Origin: Thiocystis violacea
Lineage (GTDB): Bacteria; Pseudomonadota; Gammaproteobacteria; Chromatiales; Chromatiaceae
NCBI RefSeq assembly: GCF_016583565.1
Contig: NZ_NRRF01000024.1
Coordinates: 1 to 64,000 of the forward strand
Direction: 5' to 3'
DNA: 64,000 nt
The translations under genes were made by a program, and so were the position numbers. Below the pieces are notes generated by a model. The model was not told where the DNA came from, ran no database searches, and was given only the letters and a program-made list of their open reading frames with translations. Shown here one piece after another: positions 36,774 to 46,078 of the stretch (positions are counted from its first letter, which is position 1; every line of letters begins with the position of its first letter).

Positions 36774-37763
36774 ATGTCGAAGTATCACATCTATGGAATC
36801 GGTAACGCACTCGTCGACATGGAGTATGAGGTGGACATCGAGGATCTGGGAATCCTCGGCATCGACAAGGGCGTCATGACGCTGGTGGACGAGCACCAGC
36901 AGACGAGCATCATGAATCATCTGAAGGATCACCACCACCAGCGCGGCTCTGGCGGATCGGCGGCCAACTCCATCATCGCCTTCAGCCAATTCGGCGGAAA
37001 GGGCTACTACTCCTGCAAAGTCGCCGACGACGAGCTGGGGCACTTCTATATGAAGGATCTCATCGAGGGCGGCGTCGATACCAATCATCACACCGACAAA
37101 GATCAGGGGCATACCGGCCGTTGCGTGGTGCTGGTCACGCCGGACAGCGACCGCACCATGTGCACCTTCCTCGGCGTCAGCGGCAATCTCTCCACCGACG
37201 AACTGGTCGAAGAGGCCCTGCGCGACTCGCAGTGGTTCTACACCGAGGGTTATCTGGTCACCTCCGACACGGCCCGTCATGCCTCCATCGAGGCCAAGCG
37301 CATCGCGGATGCCGCTGGCGTCAGGACCGCCATGTCGCTGTCGGATCCGAACATGGTCAAGTTCTTCAAGGACGGCCTGCTCGAGATGATCGGCTCCGGG
37401 GTCGACCTCCTCTTCGCAAACGAATTCGAGGCCATGGGCATGGCCGGCAGCGACGACCTGCCCCAGACCGTCGACTACCTCAAGACCCTGAGCAAGACCT
37501 TCGCCATCACCCGCGGTCCGCTGGGCGCGCTCGTCTGGGATGGCAACGCCCTGATCGAGATCGACCCGATCAAGGTCGAGGCCGTCGATACGGTCGGGGC
37601 CGGCGACATGTTCGCCGGCGCTTTCCTCTACGGTCTCAGCCAGGGCTGGAGCTTCCAGCGCGCCGGGGACCTGGCGGCGGCCGCCTCGGCGAAGCTGGTC
37701 ACCGCGCTCGGCCCGCGGATCACAGCCGACGAGACGCAGCGCATCCTTAAGACCTTCGCATAG
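36774..37763 (+). CDS. PfkB-family kinase, adenosine kinase-like
   Basis: The 329-residue protein begins 'MSKYHIYGIGNALVDMEYEV'. It has the PfkB motif 1 'RGSGGSAANSIIAFSQFGG' and motif 2 'VDTVGAGDMFAGAFLYGL' with catalytic Asp in GAGD. The N-terminal 'GIGNALVD' and the overall layout resemble the adenosine kinase-like group found in many gammaproteobacteria, but ribokinase-like sugars cannot be excluded. An IS element has inserted downstream, leaving the gene itself intact. Confidence 0.88.
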   Translation: MSKYHIYGIGNALVDMEYEVDIEDLGILGIDKGVMTLVDEHQQTSIMNHLKDHHHQRGSGGSAANSIIAFSQFGGKGYYSCKVADDELGHFYMKDLIEGGVDTNHHTDKDQGHTGRCVVLVTPDSDRTMCTFLGVSGNLSTDELVEEALRDSQWFYTEGYLVTSDTARHASIEAKRIADAAGVRTAMSLSDPNMVKFFKDGLLEMIGSGVDLLFANEFEAMGMAGSDDLPQTVDYLKTLSKTFAITRGPLGALVWDGNALIEIDPIKVEAVDTVGAGDMFAGAFLYGLSQGWSFQRAGDLAAAASAKLVTALGPRITADETQRILKTFA

Positions 37764-37842
37764 CGCCAGCGATCGCCGCGCGACACAGCGCGGCGCGCAG
37801 GGCTCGCGGGCGGCACCAGCGAGACCGGGTGAGTGCTCCGGC

Positions 37843-39035
37843 CTTGCCACCCATCAGTTTTAAGTAGACAATTTGACTATCGCTATTGACAGATGAGATT
37901 GACTCAAATTGGGAACGGTTGCCTCGCTTGCGCGTGAGATCGAACGCGGTCTTCGACAGATTCATCCTGGGCTGCGAAAAACGATCTTGAAGAAACTCCC
38001 GCCCACCATCGCCGCAGCGATTCAGACCCAGACGGCCAACACCGCCCAGTGGGCGGCGGTCCTGCCGATCGAGACCGAACGCGACGACATGCGCTTGCAG
38101 TGGATTGCCCGTCTGTTGGCCAATCCCTTATTGGACAGTCGAATGATCATGGAGCCGTTGGCGCGGCATCAGTTGGGCGAAGCCGCGCGCCACGGGCAGG
38201 TGGTGGTGTTGAGCATGGACCAAACCGACTTGGGCGATCGCTTTGCGATTCTGATGGTGAGTGTGCGCGTCGGGGATCGTGCCTTGCCGCTGTGCTGGAC
38301 GGTGGAGGCCGGTGCGGCCAATCTGGGCTTCGAGGCGCAACGCGAGGTCCTGGACTGCGTGGCCGGTTGGTTGCCTGCGGGCGCGCCGGTGCTGCTGGCG
38401 GGCGATCGTTTTTATCCCTCGGTCGCGTTGTTTCAGTGGTTGCACGCCCAGGGTTGGGGGTATCGGTTGCGGTTGAAGGGCAATCATGTGGTCGATGTCG
38501 GGCGTGCGGACATCACCTGCACCGCCGATTTGGCCAAGGGCGTCTCGTTGGGTTTCGCGCCGGGGGCACGTTTGTTTCAGGACGGCGTCGAGACCAACAT
38601 TGGCATCTGGCATGAAGCCGGGCATGAGGAGGCGTGGATCATTGCCATGGACTGCCAGCCCACGGCGGCTACGATCCGTGATTACGGCTTGCGCTGGAGC
38701 ATTGAGCCGATGTTCTCGGATTTCAAAACACGTGGGTTCGGTCTGGAAGATACTCAGCTGCGCTACCCCGATCGCGTCGACCATTTGGTGTTGATCCTAA
38801 GCCTGGCGATGCATTGGTGCACCGACACCGGCCGTCGCGATGCCTTGGAATCACCGACGCCCCTGGAACAAAAGGCGGCTGAACAAACCGATCCCGACCA
38901 CTGGATCTTTCGCAAGCTCGCCCGCTCTTGTCTCTCCTGGTTTCAACGGGGACTGAGAAAACTCCTGCGGCTCGCTGAACGTGGGCGCCCCTTGCCCTGC
39001 TTTGCGCCCTCTGGGTAAAACTGATAGGTGGTGAG
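37843..39035 (+). mobile_element. Complete IS4-family insertion sequence (1193 bp)
   Basis: The left end CTTGCCACCCATCAGTTTTA (37843-37862) and the inverse of the right end (39016-39035) match at 17 of 20 bases. The element is flanked by an exact 10-base direct repeat GTGCTCCGGC at 37833-37842 and 39036-39045, read as the target site duplication. IS4-family elements of the IS231 type make 10-12-base duplications. One transposase gene fills the element. The intact duplication and ends suggest a recent, possibly still active insertion between the PfkB kinase and a conserved hypothetical gene. Confidence 0.88.
37909..39018 (+). CDS. IS4-family transposase
   Basis: The 369-residue DDE transposase has its first Asp in 'VVVLSMDQTDLGDR', its second in 'VLLAGDRFYPSVALF', and Glu in 'YGLRWSIEPMFSDFK'. 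The last fits the Y-(2)-R-(3)-E-(6)-K signature of the IS4 family exactly. The start appears to be TTG 37909. The stop falls just inside the right inverted repeat. The gene looks complete, and the element keeps both ends. Confidence 0.93.
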   Translation: MGTVASLAREIERGLRQIHPGLRKTILKKLPPTIAAAIQTQTANTAQWAAVLPIETERDDMRLQWIARLLANPLLDSRMIMEPLARHQLGEAARHGQVVVLSMDQTDLGDRFAILMVSVRVGDRALPLCWTVEAGAANLGFEAQREVLDCVAGWLPAGAPVLLAGDRFYPSVALFQWLHAQGWGYRLRLKGNHVVDVGRADITCTADLAKGVSLGFAPGARLFQDGVETNIGIWHEAGHEEAWIIAMDCQPTAATIRDYGLRWSIEPMFSDFKTRGFGLEDTQLRYPDRVDHLVLILSLAMHWCTDTGRRDALESPTPLEQKAAEQTDPDHWIFRKLARSCLSWFQRGLRKLLRLAERGRPLPCFAPSG

Positions 39036-39315
39036 GTGCTCCGGCTTCCGCCATTGTCTGGCGGCCCCGGATGGCAGAGAATGCGCCGACGAACGGCACG
39101 GCAAAGTGCGATCGACTCGACACTCCAGCCCTTCCCTTCTCGCTACCATTGCCGTCAACGAGAGGAACTCTGCCCTGATCGGCGTCGTCTCGGCCCGTGG
39201 AAGCATGGATCGAGACAGATTCTTGCGCGAGAGACCGTTGCGCGAGACATATAGCTGCGTGAGATAGACAGTTGCGCCGGAATACGGTTGCGCGAGCATA
39301 CTGGAGGCTGCGTCA

Positions 39316-40242
39316 ATGTTGAGCTTCGATGCACCCTCGTTACCTTCCCCATTGGCGATGCGGGAGTGTACGAGACCTCGCTTCGATGGCAATTTGGAGA
39401 AACTGAAGGACTGGGTCGTCGGACTCAAGTCGGCTGGCGTCAGGCAATCCGGCCCGGCGCTGCTGATGGCATTGGAGAATCTTCGCAAGGCAGAGCTCAG
39501 TGCCAACAGGCGCCTGTCCATCCTCGCGGCCCTCAAGGTTCCCATTCTCAAGACCTGCGCCGGCCTGCCCAAACCCTACTACGGCGATGGCGACGAGCAT
39601 GATCGCCCCGGCGGCGTCACGCTTGAGCAGCGCCTGAACCGGCTGATGTTCGTCAACCTGATCCAGGCGATGCGCCAATTCGATCACGAGAATCCGCTCC
39701 CCAGCGCCCGCCAGCTGCGCAAGCGCCATTGGGCAGTCCGCAATGTCTTCCGCTTCGCCAACCGCCAGGTCCGCTACGCCGCGCTCTGGAAAACGTCCAT
39801 GCCCGCTGGCACCTGGCGGGATCTGCACGAGCTCTACCTCGCGCTAACGGCGCGCACGCAGGGGAATGCCTGGAATCAAGACGCGCGTCTTACCTCGATC
39901 GGCGATTTCGACCCCATGGTCGAGTACAAGCTGCTGTTGCTGCTCGGCTTCGCGGCGAAGACCAAGGAATCCATCTTGCACAGCGAGTATTTCATGGAGG
40001 GTTTGGAAGCTTGGGCCGTGCAGACCAGGCTCGAGGATCCACACAAGATGCTCGGCAGGCTCAGGCTCATCCTGGTCGAGGTTGCGGAGGATGCACCACC
40101 ACGACAGATCGAGGGCATCCTGGAAACCCCCTTCCGCGGCTGGGTACTACAGCCACCCTACCCCTATATCCATGAAATCGAAGATATCTTTGGTCGCGGC
40201 TCCTTCGCGGATCAGAGCCTCAGCCTGGCGATGTCCGCCTAG
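39316..40242 (+). CDS. Conserved protein of unknown function upstream of tsaB
   Basis: The 308-residue protein has an ATG at 39316 preceded by GGAGG. It begins 'MLSFDAPSLPSPLAMRECTR' and contains 'GVTLEQRLNRLMFVNLIQAM', 'VRYAALWKTSMPAGTWRDLH' and 'PPRQIEGILETPFRGWVLQP'. It is mostly helical, with no signal peptide or membrane helix. It resembles an uncharacterised gammaproteobacterial family sometimes linked to PilZ-type regulators, but no PilZ motif is visible. It ends 6 bases before tsaB, so the two are likely co-transcribed. The IS4 insertion lies about 280 bases upstream and may have altered its promoter; bases 39046-39315 hold no gene. Confidence 0.75.
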   Translation: MLSFDAPSLPSPLAMRECTRPRFDGNLEKLKDWVVGLKSAGVRQSGPALLMALENLRKAELSANRRLSILAALKVPILKTCAGLPKPYYGDGDEHDRPGGVTLEQRLNRLMFVNLIQAMRQFDHENPLPSARQLRKRHWAVRNVFRFANRQVRYAALWKTSMPAGTWRDLHELYLALTARTQGNAWNQDARLTSIGDFDPMVEYKLLLLLGFAAKTKESILHSEYFMEGLEAWAVQTRLEDPHKMLGRLRLILVEVAEDAPPRQIEGILETPFRGWVLQPPYPYIHEIEDIFGRGSFADQSLSLAMSA

Positions 40243-40248
40243 TCCGGC

Positions 40249-40926
40249 ATGAAACTGCTCGCTATCGACACCTCGGGCGACGCCTGCTCGGCGGCACTCT
40301 GGATCGACGCCGACATCCAGCAGAGGATCGAGCACGCCCCACGCCGCCATGGCGAACTCATACTGACCATGATGCAGGGCCTGCTGACGGGCGCTGACCT
40401 GCGGCTGCGGGACCTGGATGCCCTCGCCTTCGGCAGAGGACCCGGCTCCTTCACCGGCGTGCGGATCGCCACCTCGGTCATCCAGGGGGCGGCCTTCGCG
40501 GCCGATCTGCCCGTCGTTCCCGTCTCCACACTCGCCGCCATGGCCCAAGGGCAATTCCGGCAAGAGGGGCAGCGGCGCCTGCTCACCGCGCTCGACGCCC
40601 GCATGGACGAGGTCTATTGGGGCTGTTACCTGGTCGGGGAAGACGATCTCGCCGCGCTTCAGGGCAAGGAATGCGTCTGCCCGCCCGAGCGCGTGCCTCC
40701 GCCGACCGGGGCCGAATGGACAGGCGCGGGACCGGGTTGGGACGCCTACGCGGATGCTCTCAAGGCGGTGTTGGGTGACGCCCTCTCTGAGACACGGCCC
40801 GCGGCACGCTGCGAGGCCAGGGATGTTGCAGCCATTGGCGCAGGCTTGCTGGCCAGGGGCGAGCAGGTGTCCGCCGCGAACGCGCTGCCCGTGTATCTGA
40901 GGGATCGCGTTACCTACGCCAAGTGA
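40249..40926 (+). CDS. tsaB: tRNA t6A modification protein TsaB
   Basis: The 225-residue protein has the TsaB/YeaZ N-terminus 'MKLLAIDTSGDACSAALWID' and the conserved 'GRGPGSFTGVRIATSVIQG' segment. It is a pseudo-ASKHA subunit that binds TsaD and TsaE to make threonylcarbamoyladenosine at A37 of ANN-decoding tRNAs. It follows an unknown gene by 6 bases and is convergent with the large exported protein gene. Confidence 0.95.
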   Translation: MKLLAIDTSGDACSAALWIDADIQQRIEHAPRRHGELILTMMQGLLTGADLRLRDLDALAFGRGPGSFTGVRIATSVIQGAAFAADLPVVPVSTLAAMAQGQFRQEGQRRLLTALDARMDEVYWGCYLVGEDDLAALQGKECVCPPERVPPPTGAEWTGAGPGWDAYADALKAVLGDALSETRPAARCEARDVAAIGAGLLARGEQVSAANALPVYLRDRVTYAK

Positions 40927-40988
40927 CGAACTGCCACCGGAGCGCGGGCTCAAGCGCACCCGCTCAGCGGAAGACGGCGCGCTGGACC

Positions 40989-42944
40989 TCAGAGCCTCAG
41001 CTCGGCACAGACGCCTGCATCCACCACCGCCCGGAAGACAGCCCCAGGCTTCACATGAAATCCCCGTGAGAGCCGGATGAAGGTGCCCGCCTCGAACAAG
41101 GCCTCGGCCTCTGGCTCCACGGCGACGACGCCCTGGGTGTAGAGGCCCGTTGCCGAGCGGACATGCCCGACCCCCGAGGTCACCGGAGTAGCGACCGCCA
41201 GCGGCCCCAGCACACAGGCAGCGTCGGTGATCAACAGACGACTGTCGGTGATGCTGTAGTGACCCTCATCGTCCAGGGCCACGAAGCGCGCGCCCAGATA
41301 GGCGGGAAGATCGACCTGCAGGAACCAGGCGTTCCAACCGTCCTCTCTACCCGACTGACGGGTCGCAATCGCATAGAAGGTGAAAACGCCATCCCCTGGC
41401 GTGGTATCGCCATGCGTGCCGTCATCGAACAACACCTCATAGCCGACATCGCCGCCAGGCACGCCGCCGGGATAGGCAAGCGGCCCGCGCCCCATGCCCC
41501 AATCAGGCGACTCGCGACCCTCGATCAGCGGCAACATGATGACCCGGTCGATACTGGCCACGCCCTGATCGTCGCTCAGAACGACCTCCACACCAATGCG
41601 TGCATCCGGGTCATCGAGCAGGGATCGGGCGCTCCAACGGATCTGCGTGACACGCGGCGCGACAGAGGCGACAGCAGGCATCAGATCGACCCGGTAGAGT
41701 GAATCGGCATACGCCAGGAAGTAGTGCTGGGCGTCGGCCGTGAGATTGCTCACGGCCACGGCAGCGCTGGGAAGCCGAGCAGACCCCGTATCGCGTTGGC
41801 TGAGCTGTTGGAGATCGAACAGGTGCTCGAGATCGAAGAGGGTACGGTAGAGATAACCGCCCAGATCGCCCGACGGCCCGGAGACGAGAACGTAGCGACC
41901 ATCGCGGCTCATGATCGGATCGAAGCCGCTGAAGCTCCTGTTCCAGGCAAGCGGAAGCTCGCTGCCGGATGCCATATCGACGACGGACAGGGTCACCGGA
42001 TCGCCCGCGCGGTGGATATATTCATAGAGTGCGCGTCGGCCGTCCGCCGAGCAGAAACCACGCGGGTTCAGGTCACGCTCGACCCAGTTGTGTTGGAGAC
42101 TGCCCAGTGGCTCGACCGGATGACCCGGTCCGCCGCGATAGAGCGCCCAATTGTCGCTTGCGCCCCAGGCATCATTCCAGGCGAAGAAGACATGATCGCT
42201 GGTCGCCGAGCTGCCAACCAGGTTGAGCAGATTCACGGCGCTGGTGGTGTTCGCACAGTCCGCGAGACTGCAGGGCAGATCGACGATGTCGAGATATTGC
42301 TGGCGCCCGGCGCCGAGATCCGCGAAGAACAGCCCCATGCGACGGCGCTGCAGCGTCTCGTCCCAGCCCGCGTCATAGGGCGTGAAATAGAGGCGTGCCC
42401 CCAGGTCATCGAGGGTCGCGGAGAGGTTGCGGAAGGGATTCTGGGTCGCATCCCCGACCTGACCGCTCGCGGTCTCGTAGACGAGCCAATGATGCTCCCC
42501 GGACTGGAGCTGAGCGCGCAGGACGACCAAGGAGGCGTCGTCATTGAGTCTGAGACTGCCCCAACCCCACCAGGTGCTGACGATATCCGGCGGATAGAGA
42601 AGGTCCGAGATCTCCTCGACCTGAGCACCTCGATCCGTGGCAAGAAAGATGCGATTCTTCGGCCCCGTGCCAGCCGAGCACCATTCGCAGAGCACGTTGA
42701 AGAGGACGTGCGATCCGTCGGCGTTCGACTGAACGCTCGCAAAGTCATGCTCATCGATCGCCGACCCGTCCCAGGCGACGTCGGCGCGGTCGAGGATCTT
42801 CACGAGATCCTCGCGAAACTCGATCGGCGAGGGATCGCCGGCAGCCTGAGCCAGATCGACGAGCCCAGCGCAGAGAACGGCGATCACGATCGAGGAGCGA
42901 AGGAAGGCGCGCCGCCGTGGATCTCCATCAGAGAGGACGCTCAC
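40989..42944 (-). CDS. Large exported protein, Tat signal and coat-hanger-type C-terminal domain
   Basis: The 651-residue protein has a twin-arginine N-terminus ('DPRRRAFLRSSIVIAVLCAG') and an AQA cleavage site. The body has repeated propeller-like blades ('RFNVL', 'NLTADAQHYFLAYADSLYRV', 'IMSRDGRYVLVSGPSGDLGG'), as in TolB-like proteins. The last 60 residues ('FEAGTFIRLSRGFHVKPGAV' to '...CAELRL') match the small beta 'three-coathanger stack' module found at the C-termini of secreted proteins. I know of no specific function. It is the only clear Tat substrate in the window. Confidence 0.75.
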   Translation of the reverse strand: MSVLSDGDPRRRAFLRSSIVIAVLCAGLVDLAQAAGDPSPIEFREDLVKILDRADVAWDGSAIDEHDFASVQSNADGSHVLFNVLCEWCSAGTGPKNRIFLATDRGAQVEEISDLLYPPDIVSTWWGWGSLRLNDDASLVVLRAQLQSGEHHWLVYETASGQVGDATQNPFRNLSATLDDLGARLYFTPYDAGWDETLQRRRMGLFFADLGAGRQQYLDIVDLPCSLADCANTTSAVNLLNLVGSSATSDHVFFAWNDAWGASDNWALYRGGPGHPVEPLGSLQHNWVERDLNPRGFCSADGRRALYEYIHRAGDPVTLSVVDMASGSELPLAWNRSFSGFDPIMSRDGRYVLVSGPSGDLGGYLYRTLFDLEHLFDLQQLSQRDTGSARLPSAAVAVSNLTADAQHYFLAYADSLYRVDLMPAVASVAPRVTQIRWSARSLLDDPDARIGVEVVLSDDQGVASIDRVIMLPLIEGRESPDWGMGRGPLAYPGGVPGGDVGYEVLFDDGTHGDTTPGDGVFTFYAIATRQSGREDGWNAWFLQVDLPAYLGARFVALDDEGHYSITDSRLLITDAACVLGPLAVATPVTSGVGHVRSATGLYTQGVVAVEPEAEALFEAGTFIRLSRGFHVKPGAVFRAVVDAGVCAELRL

Positions 42945-43030
42945 GAGACACCTCCTGTCACCAGGATTCCGCTACATCAAGTGTAGTTGATGGCTCACCA
43001 GGGCGTCGCCAGCCTCAACGCGGAGCGGGT

Positions 43031-43285
43031 CTATCGGAACGCATGATCCCTGGTCGATTCGACATGCTCTTCGTGACGGCAGTGCCGCCGCAGACAGCTC
43101 AGGACATAGTGCAGGAGTGTCGCGCCAACTCCAAGGAAGACCGCGATGGCCACCGCAACGCGCGGCAGCGGCTCCACCATGGAGAGACCCAGGACCAGCC
43201 AGGTGATGAAGGCTATGATGCTGGTGATGGCGAAGATCATCACGAAAGGCCAGCGCGAACGGCTGCACTTTGGACAGAGATTCAT
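43031..43285 (-). CDS. Small zinc-ribbon-like membrane protein
   Basis: From ATG 43285 the protein has 84 residues. It has a CPKC motif at the N-terminus (MNLCPKCSRSRWPFV), then two hydrophobic helices ('MIFAITSIIAFITWLVLGL' and 'VAVAIAVFLGVGATLLHYVL') and a Cys/His-rich C-terminus ('CLRRHCRHEEH'). It is probably an inner membrane protein. The family is not recognised, and the in-frame extension to 43399 lacks support. It is divergent from glycerate kinase. Confidence 0.6.
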   Translation of the reverse strand: MNLCPKCSRSRWPFVMIFAITSIIAFITWLVLGLSMVEPLPRVAVAIAVFLGVGATLLHYVLSCLRRHCRHEEHVESTRDHAFR

Positions 43286-43524
43286 ACGTGGTCTCTTTTT
43301 CGGGCTCAGGGGCAGCCCATGGATGCCTTCTTCTAGCGGAAGGCGTTCGGGAGTGGTGACTTGTGCGAGGACGACGCAGCTTCGTCGAGCCGACCTCACA
43401 CATCAGTGTAGCTTGATCTCTGACGCGAAGACCCTTCATTGACATCGATCAACCGCGCAGGGCGGGCGCCTCGCCGCGCCAACCCAAGGCGCATTGCGAC
43501 ACAGGCGACACCTCGGATCGAGCC

Positions 43525-44805
43525 ATGACCCAGAGCATCGACACCCCACCCCGAGACCCCCGCGGCGGCGACGCCACGCTGGACGCTCGCCAGCACCTCC
43601 TCGCGTTACTGGGCGCGGGGCTGGCTGCGGTCGACGGACGCCGATCGACCCGGGAGGCACTGGAGGCTCGCCCGATTCAGGGTTCGACCTGGATCTGCGC
43701 GGTTGGCAAGGCGGCCGAGGCCATGGCCTTGGGTGCCTGGGATGCCTTGGGCGAGCGGCCGAGGGGTGGACTGGTCATCACCAAGGCCGGCCATGCGGAC
43801 GAGCGCCGACTCGGCGCGCTCGGAATCGAGACGCTCATCGGCGGACACCCCATCCCGGACGAGGGCAGCCTGATCGCGGGGCAGAGGCTCCGCACGGCAA
43901 TCGATCGGACGCCCCCGGAGACGACCCTGCTCATTCTGATCTCGGGCGGCGCTTCCAGCCTCTTGGAGTGCCCGGTCGAGGGCATCGGCCTCCCGGAGCT
44001 CGCGCGGCTGAACCAGTGGCTTCTCGCCAGCGGGCTGCCGATTGAGGATATGAATCGGGTCCGCAAGTCGGTGTCGCGGCTCAAGGCGGGCGGCCTCCTG
44101 CCTGTGATCGGGGCACGACCGGTGCGGGCGCTGGCGATCTCCGATGTCCCGGACGATCGCATCGCGGTCATCGGCTCCGGCCTCCTCGTCCCTGAGCCGG
44201 ACCTGCACGACCGGGTGGGACCGCTCGCGCTTCCCGACTGGGCCGCCGCGTGGGTCTCACGCGGCTTGCGCACGCGTGGCACACTGCCACCCGTCGGACC
44301 CGAGATCGAACTGATCGCCACGCTCGCCAAGGCCAAGTCGGCCGTGGCCGTCGCGGCAAAGCGACGCGGGCTGAATGTCTGGCTGCATGAAGAGACGATC
44401 ACGGGCGATGCGGCGGACCTTGGCCGAGCGCTCGCCCAAGCACTCATGGGGAGCGCGCCGGGGCTGCACATCTGGGGCGGCGAGACGACGCTGCGCCTGC
44501 CCGCCTCGCCCGGTCGTGGCGGGCGCAACCAGCACCTCGCGCTTGCGGCCGCGATCGAGATCGCCGGTCACGCGGATTGTCTGCTGCTCAGCCTCGGCAC
44601 CGATGGCACCGATGGCCCGACGGAGGATGCAGGCGCCCTGGTCGACGGACACAGCCTTGAGCGCGCCCAACTCGCCGGATGCGATGCGAGCGCGCACTTG
44701 GCGCGCGCCGACGCCGGCACCCTCCTCGAAGCCAGCGGCGACCTCATCCGCACTGGGCCGACGGGAACCAATGTGATGGACCTCATCCTGGGATTGAAGA
44801 CGTGA
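43525..44805 (+). CDS. Glycerate 2-kinase (GckA/MOFRL family)
   Basis: The 426-residue protein has the type II glycerate kinase layout. It has 'GSTWICAVGKAAEAMALGAW', 'GLVITKAGHADERRLGALGI', 'LILISGGASSLLECPVEGI', 'DMNRVRKSVSRLKAGGL' and the C-terminal MOFRL domain with 'GRGGRNQHLALAAAIEIAG' and 'LGTDGTDGPTEDAGALVDG'. It phosphorylates D-glycerate to 2-phosphoglycerate in glycolate/glyoxylate metabolism; older annotations call such genes hydroxypyruvate reductase. The stop overlaps the GTG start of the DUF455 gene (GTGA), so the two are coupled. Confidence 0.92.
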   Translation: MTQSIDTPPRDPRGGDATLDARQHLLALLGAGLAAVDGRRSTREALEARPIQGSTWICAVGKAAEAMALGAWDALGERPRGGLVITKAGHADERRLGALGIETLIGGHPIPDEGSLIAGQRLRTAIDRTPPETTLLILISGGASSLLECPVEGIGLPELARLNQWLLASGLPIEDMNRVRKSVSRLKAGGLLPVIGARPVRALAISDVPDDRIAVIGSGLLVPEPDLHDRVGPLALPDWAAAWVSRGLRTRGTLPPVGPEIELIATLAKAKSAVAVAAKRRGLNVWLHEETITGDAADLGRALAQALMGSAPGLHIWGGETTLRLPASPGRGGRNQHLALAAAIEIAGHADCLLLSLGTDGTDGPTEDAGALVDGHSLERAQLAGCDASAHLARADAGTLLEASGDLIRTGPTGTNVMDLILGLKT

Positions 44806-45620
44806 ACAACTCGCCAACCGCACACCTGTTTTCCGCCGCCGCGCGCTGCCTGAGCGAAAGCGACCCCATCCGCAAGATGGCGCTGACCGATCAAGCGGCC
44901 GCCGATTGGCGGGCTGGACACCTCTCGCTCGACGCCGCCGACGCCGATCCCGTGACCGACACAGCCGGTCGCCCGGCAGGCCTGGAGCTCGTCCCGCCTC
45001 GCCAACTCCTGAGCCGCAAGCTCAGCACCCGCGAGGGACGCGCGGCCATGATCCACGCCGTCGCCCACATCGAATTCAACGCCATCAACCTGGCCTGGGA
45101 CGCGGTCCAGCGCTTCCGCGACATGCCGGTCGCCTTCTACGCGGATTGGGTACAGATCGCCGCCGAGGAAGCCGAACACTTCGGCCTCATGTGCGAGCGA
45201 CTGCGGGATCTCGGACACGACTACGGAGACTTCCCGGCACACAACGGCCTCTGGGAGATGGCCCAACGCACGGCGCACGACCCCTTGATTCGCATGGCCC
45301 TGGTGCCGCGCGTGCTGGAGGCGCGGGGCTTGGACGTCACACCGGGCATGATCGAGCGTTTCGCGTCCGCGGGCGATGCCGAGACCGCGAGCCGGCTGGG
45401 CGTCATCCTTCGCGAGGAGGTCGGCCACGTGGCCGCGGGCTCACGCTGGTTTCGCAGCCTCTGCCAAGCACGCGACGAGGAGCCGAGCAGCCACTATTTC
45501 GCACTACTCGACACCTACATGACAGGTGAGATCCGCTGCCCGCTGAACCTCGCCGACCGCCGCCGCGCCGGCTTCGACGCGGCCGAACTCGAAGGCCTGC
45601 AGCAGCGGTGTCAGCGATAG
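44802..45620 (+). CDS. DUF455 ferritin-like protein
   Basis: From GTG 44802 the protein has 272 residues. Acidic and His ligands of a ferritin-like di-iron bundle are visible in 'AVAHIEFNAINLAWD', 'IAAEEAEHFGLMCERL' and 'ILREEVGHVAAGSRWF'. DUF455 proteins are uncharacterised but often sit beside iron or rRNA/tRNA modification genes. Coupling to glycerate kinase is shown by the 4-base overlap. The C-terminus is followed by a dispersed repeat. Confidence 0.88.
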   Translation: MNNSPTAHLFSAAARCLSESDPIRKMALTDQAAADWRAGHLSLDAADADPVTDTAGRPAGLELVPPRQLLSRKLSTREGRAAMIHAVAHIEFNAINLAWDAVQRFRDMPVAFYADWVQIAAEEAEHFGLMCERLRDLGHDYGDFPAHNGLWEMAQRTAHDPLIRMALVPRVLEARGLDVTPGMIERFASAGDAETASRLGVILREEVGHVAAGSRWFRSLCQARDEEPSSHYFALLDTYMTGEIRCPLNLADRRRAGFDAAELEGLQQRCQR

Positions 45621-45640
45621 GGGTGTTGTCGGTTGTCGGG

Positions 45641-45811
45641 TTGTCGGTCACGTTATTCCGCGAATTTTTCTCGGAATAATCCCCTCTAGACCTGCCAGCG
45701 TCCGCCACCGCTGTTGCCGAGGCTTGTGAGCCACGACGATGCCTGTCTTGGGCCTTCGTTAGCCGGCGAACCGGCCGCCCGGCCTTGGAGTCTCTGCGAC
45801 GGGATCACGCG
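45641..45811. repeat. Dispersed intergenic repeat, copy A
   Basis: Most of this stretch recurs at 59267-59450. Shared blocks include CGCGAATTTTTCTC, GCCAGCGTCCGCCACCG, GAGGCTTGTGAGCC, GTCTTGGGCCTTCGTT and ACCGGCCGCCCGGCCTT, interrupted by small indels. A GGCTTGTGAGCC hairpin is included. A TTGTCGG triplet lies at its left edge (45624-45648). It could be a MITE-like element or a palindromic non-coding repeat; no coding frame is conserved between the copies. The gap 45812-45947 holds nothing recognised. Confidence 0.8.
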
Positions 45812-45947
45812 GGAAGCGGGCAGATGGCCCTTGACGTTGACCGGCAAGAAAAGCTCGGAGAGCGGACGCTCAATGAGGTGGCTCAGTGAGCACGAACAGG
45901 GCTCCTGCCTGCAGGTTGATGGAAAGGACCGGAAAGTCGATCTCAAG

Positions 45948-46076
45948 TCAGGTCTTGGGGCAGTCGGGGTCCGAGAAATCGACCGAGGGAAGCTTCAGCT
46001 TCCGTCCAGCGCCGACGGCGTCGGTGACCAATTCCGCGGTTTCCTCGGCTCTTGTCTTGCGGGCTTGCTTGGCCAT
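45948..46076 (-). CDS. Tiny protein downstream of antitoxin gene
   Basis: A 42-residue frame starts at ATG 46076, two bases after the antitoxin stop, with CAGGGA upstream. It reads MAKQARKTRAEETAELVTDA and ends SDPDCPKT. It is polar, with a basic N-terminus and an acidic C-terminus, and has no known family. The spacing to the antitoxin and the ribosome binding site suggest a real third gene in the operon, but no homologue comes to mind. Confidence 0.45.
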   Translation of the reverse strand: MAKQARKTRAEETAELVTDAVGAGRKLKLPSVDFSDPDCPKT

Positions 46077-46078
46077 GG

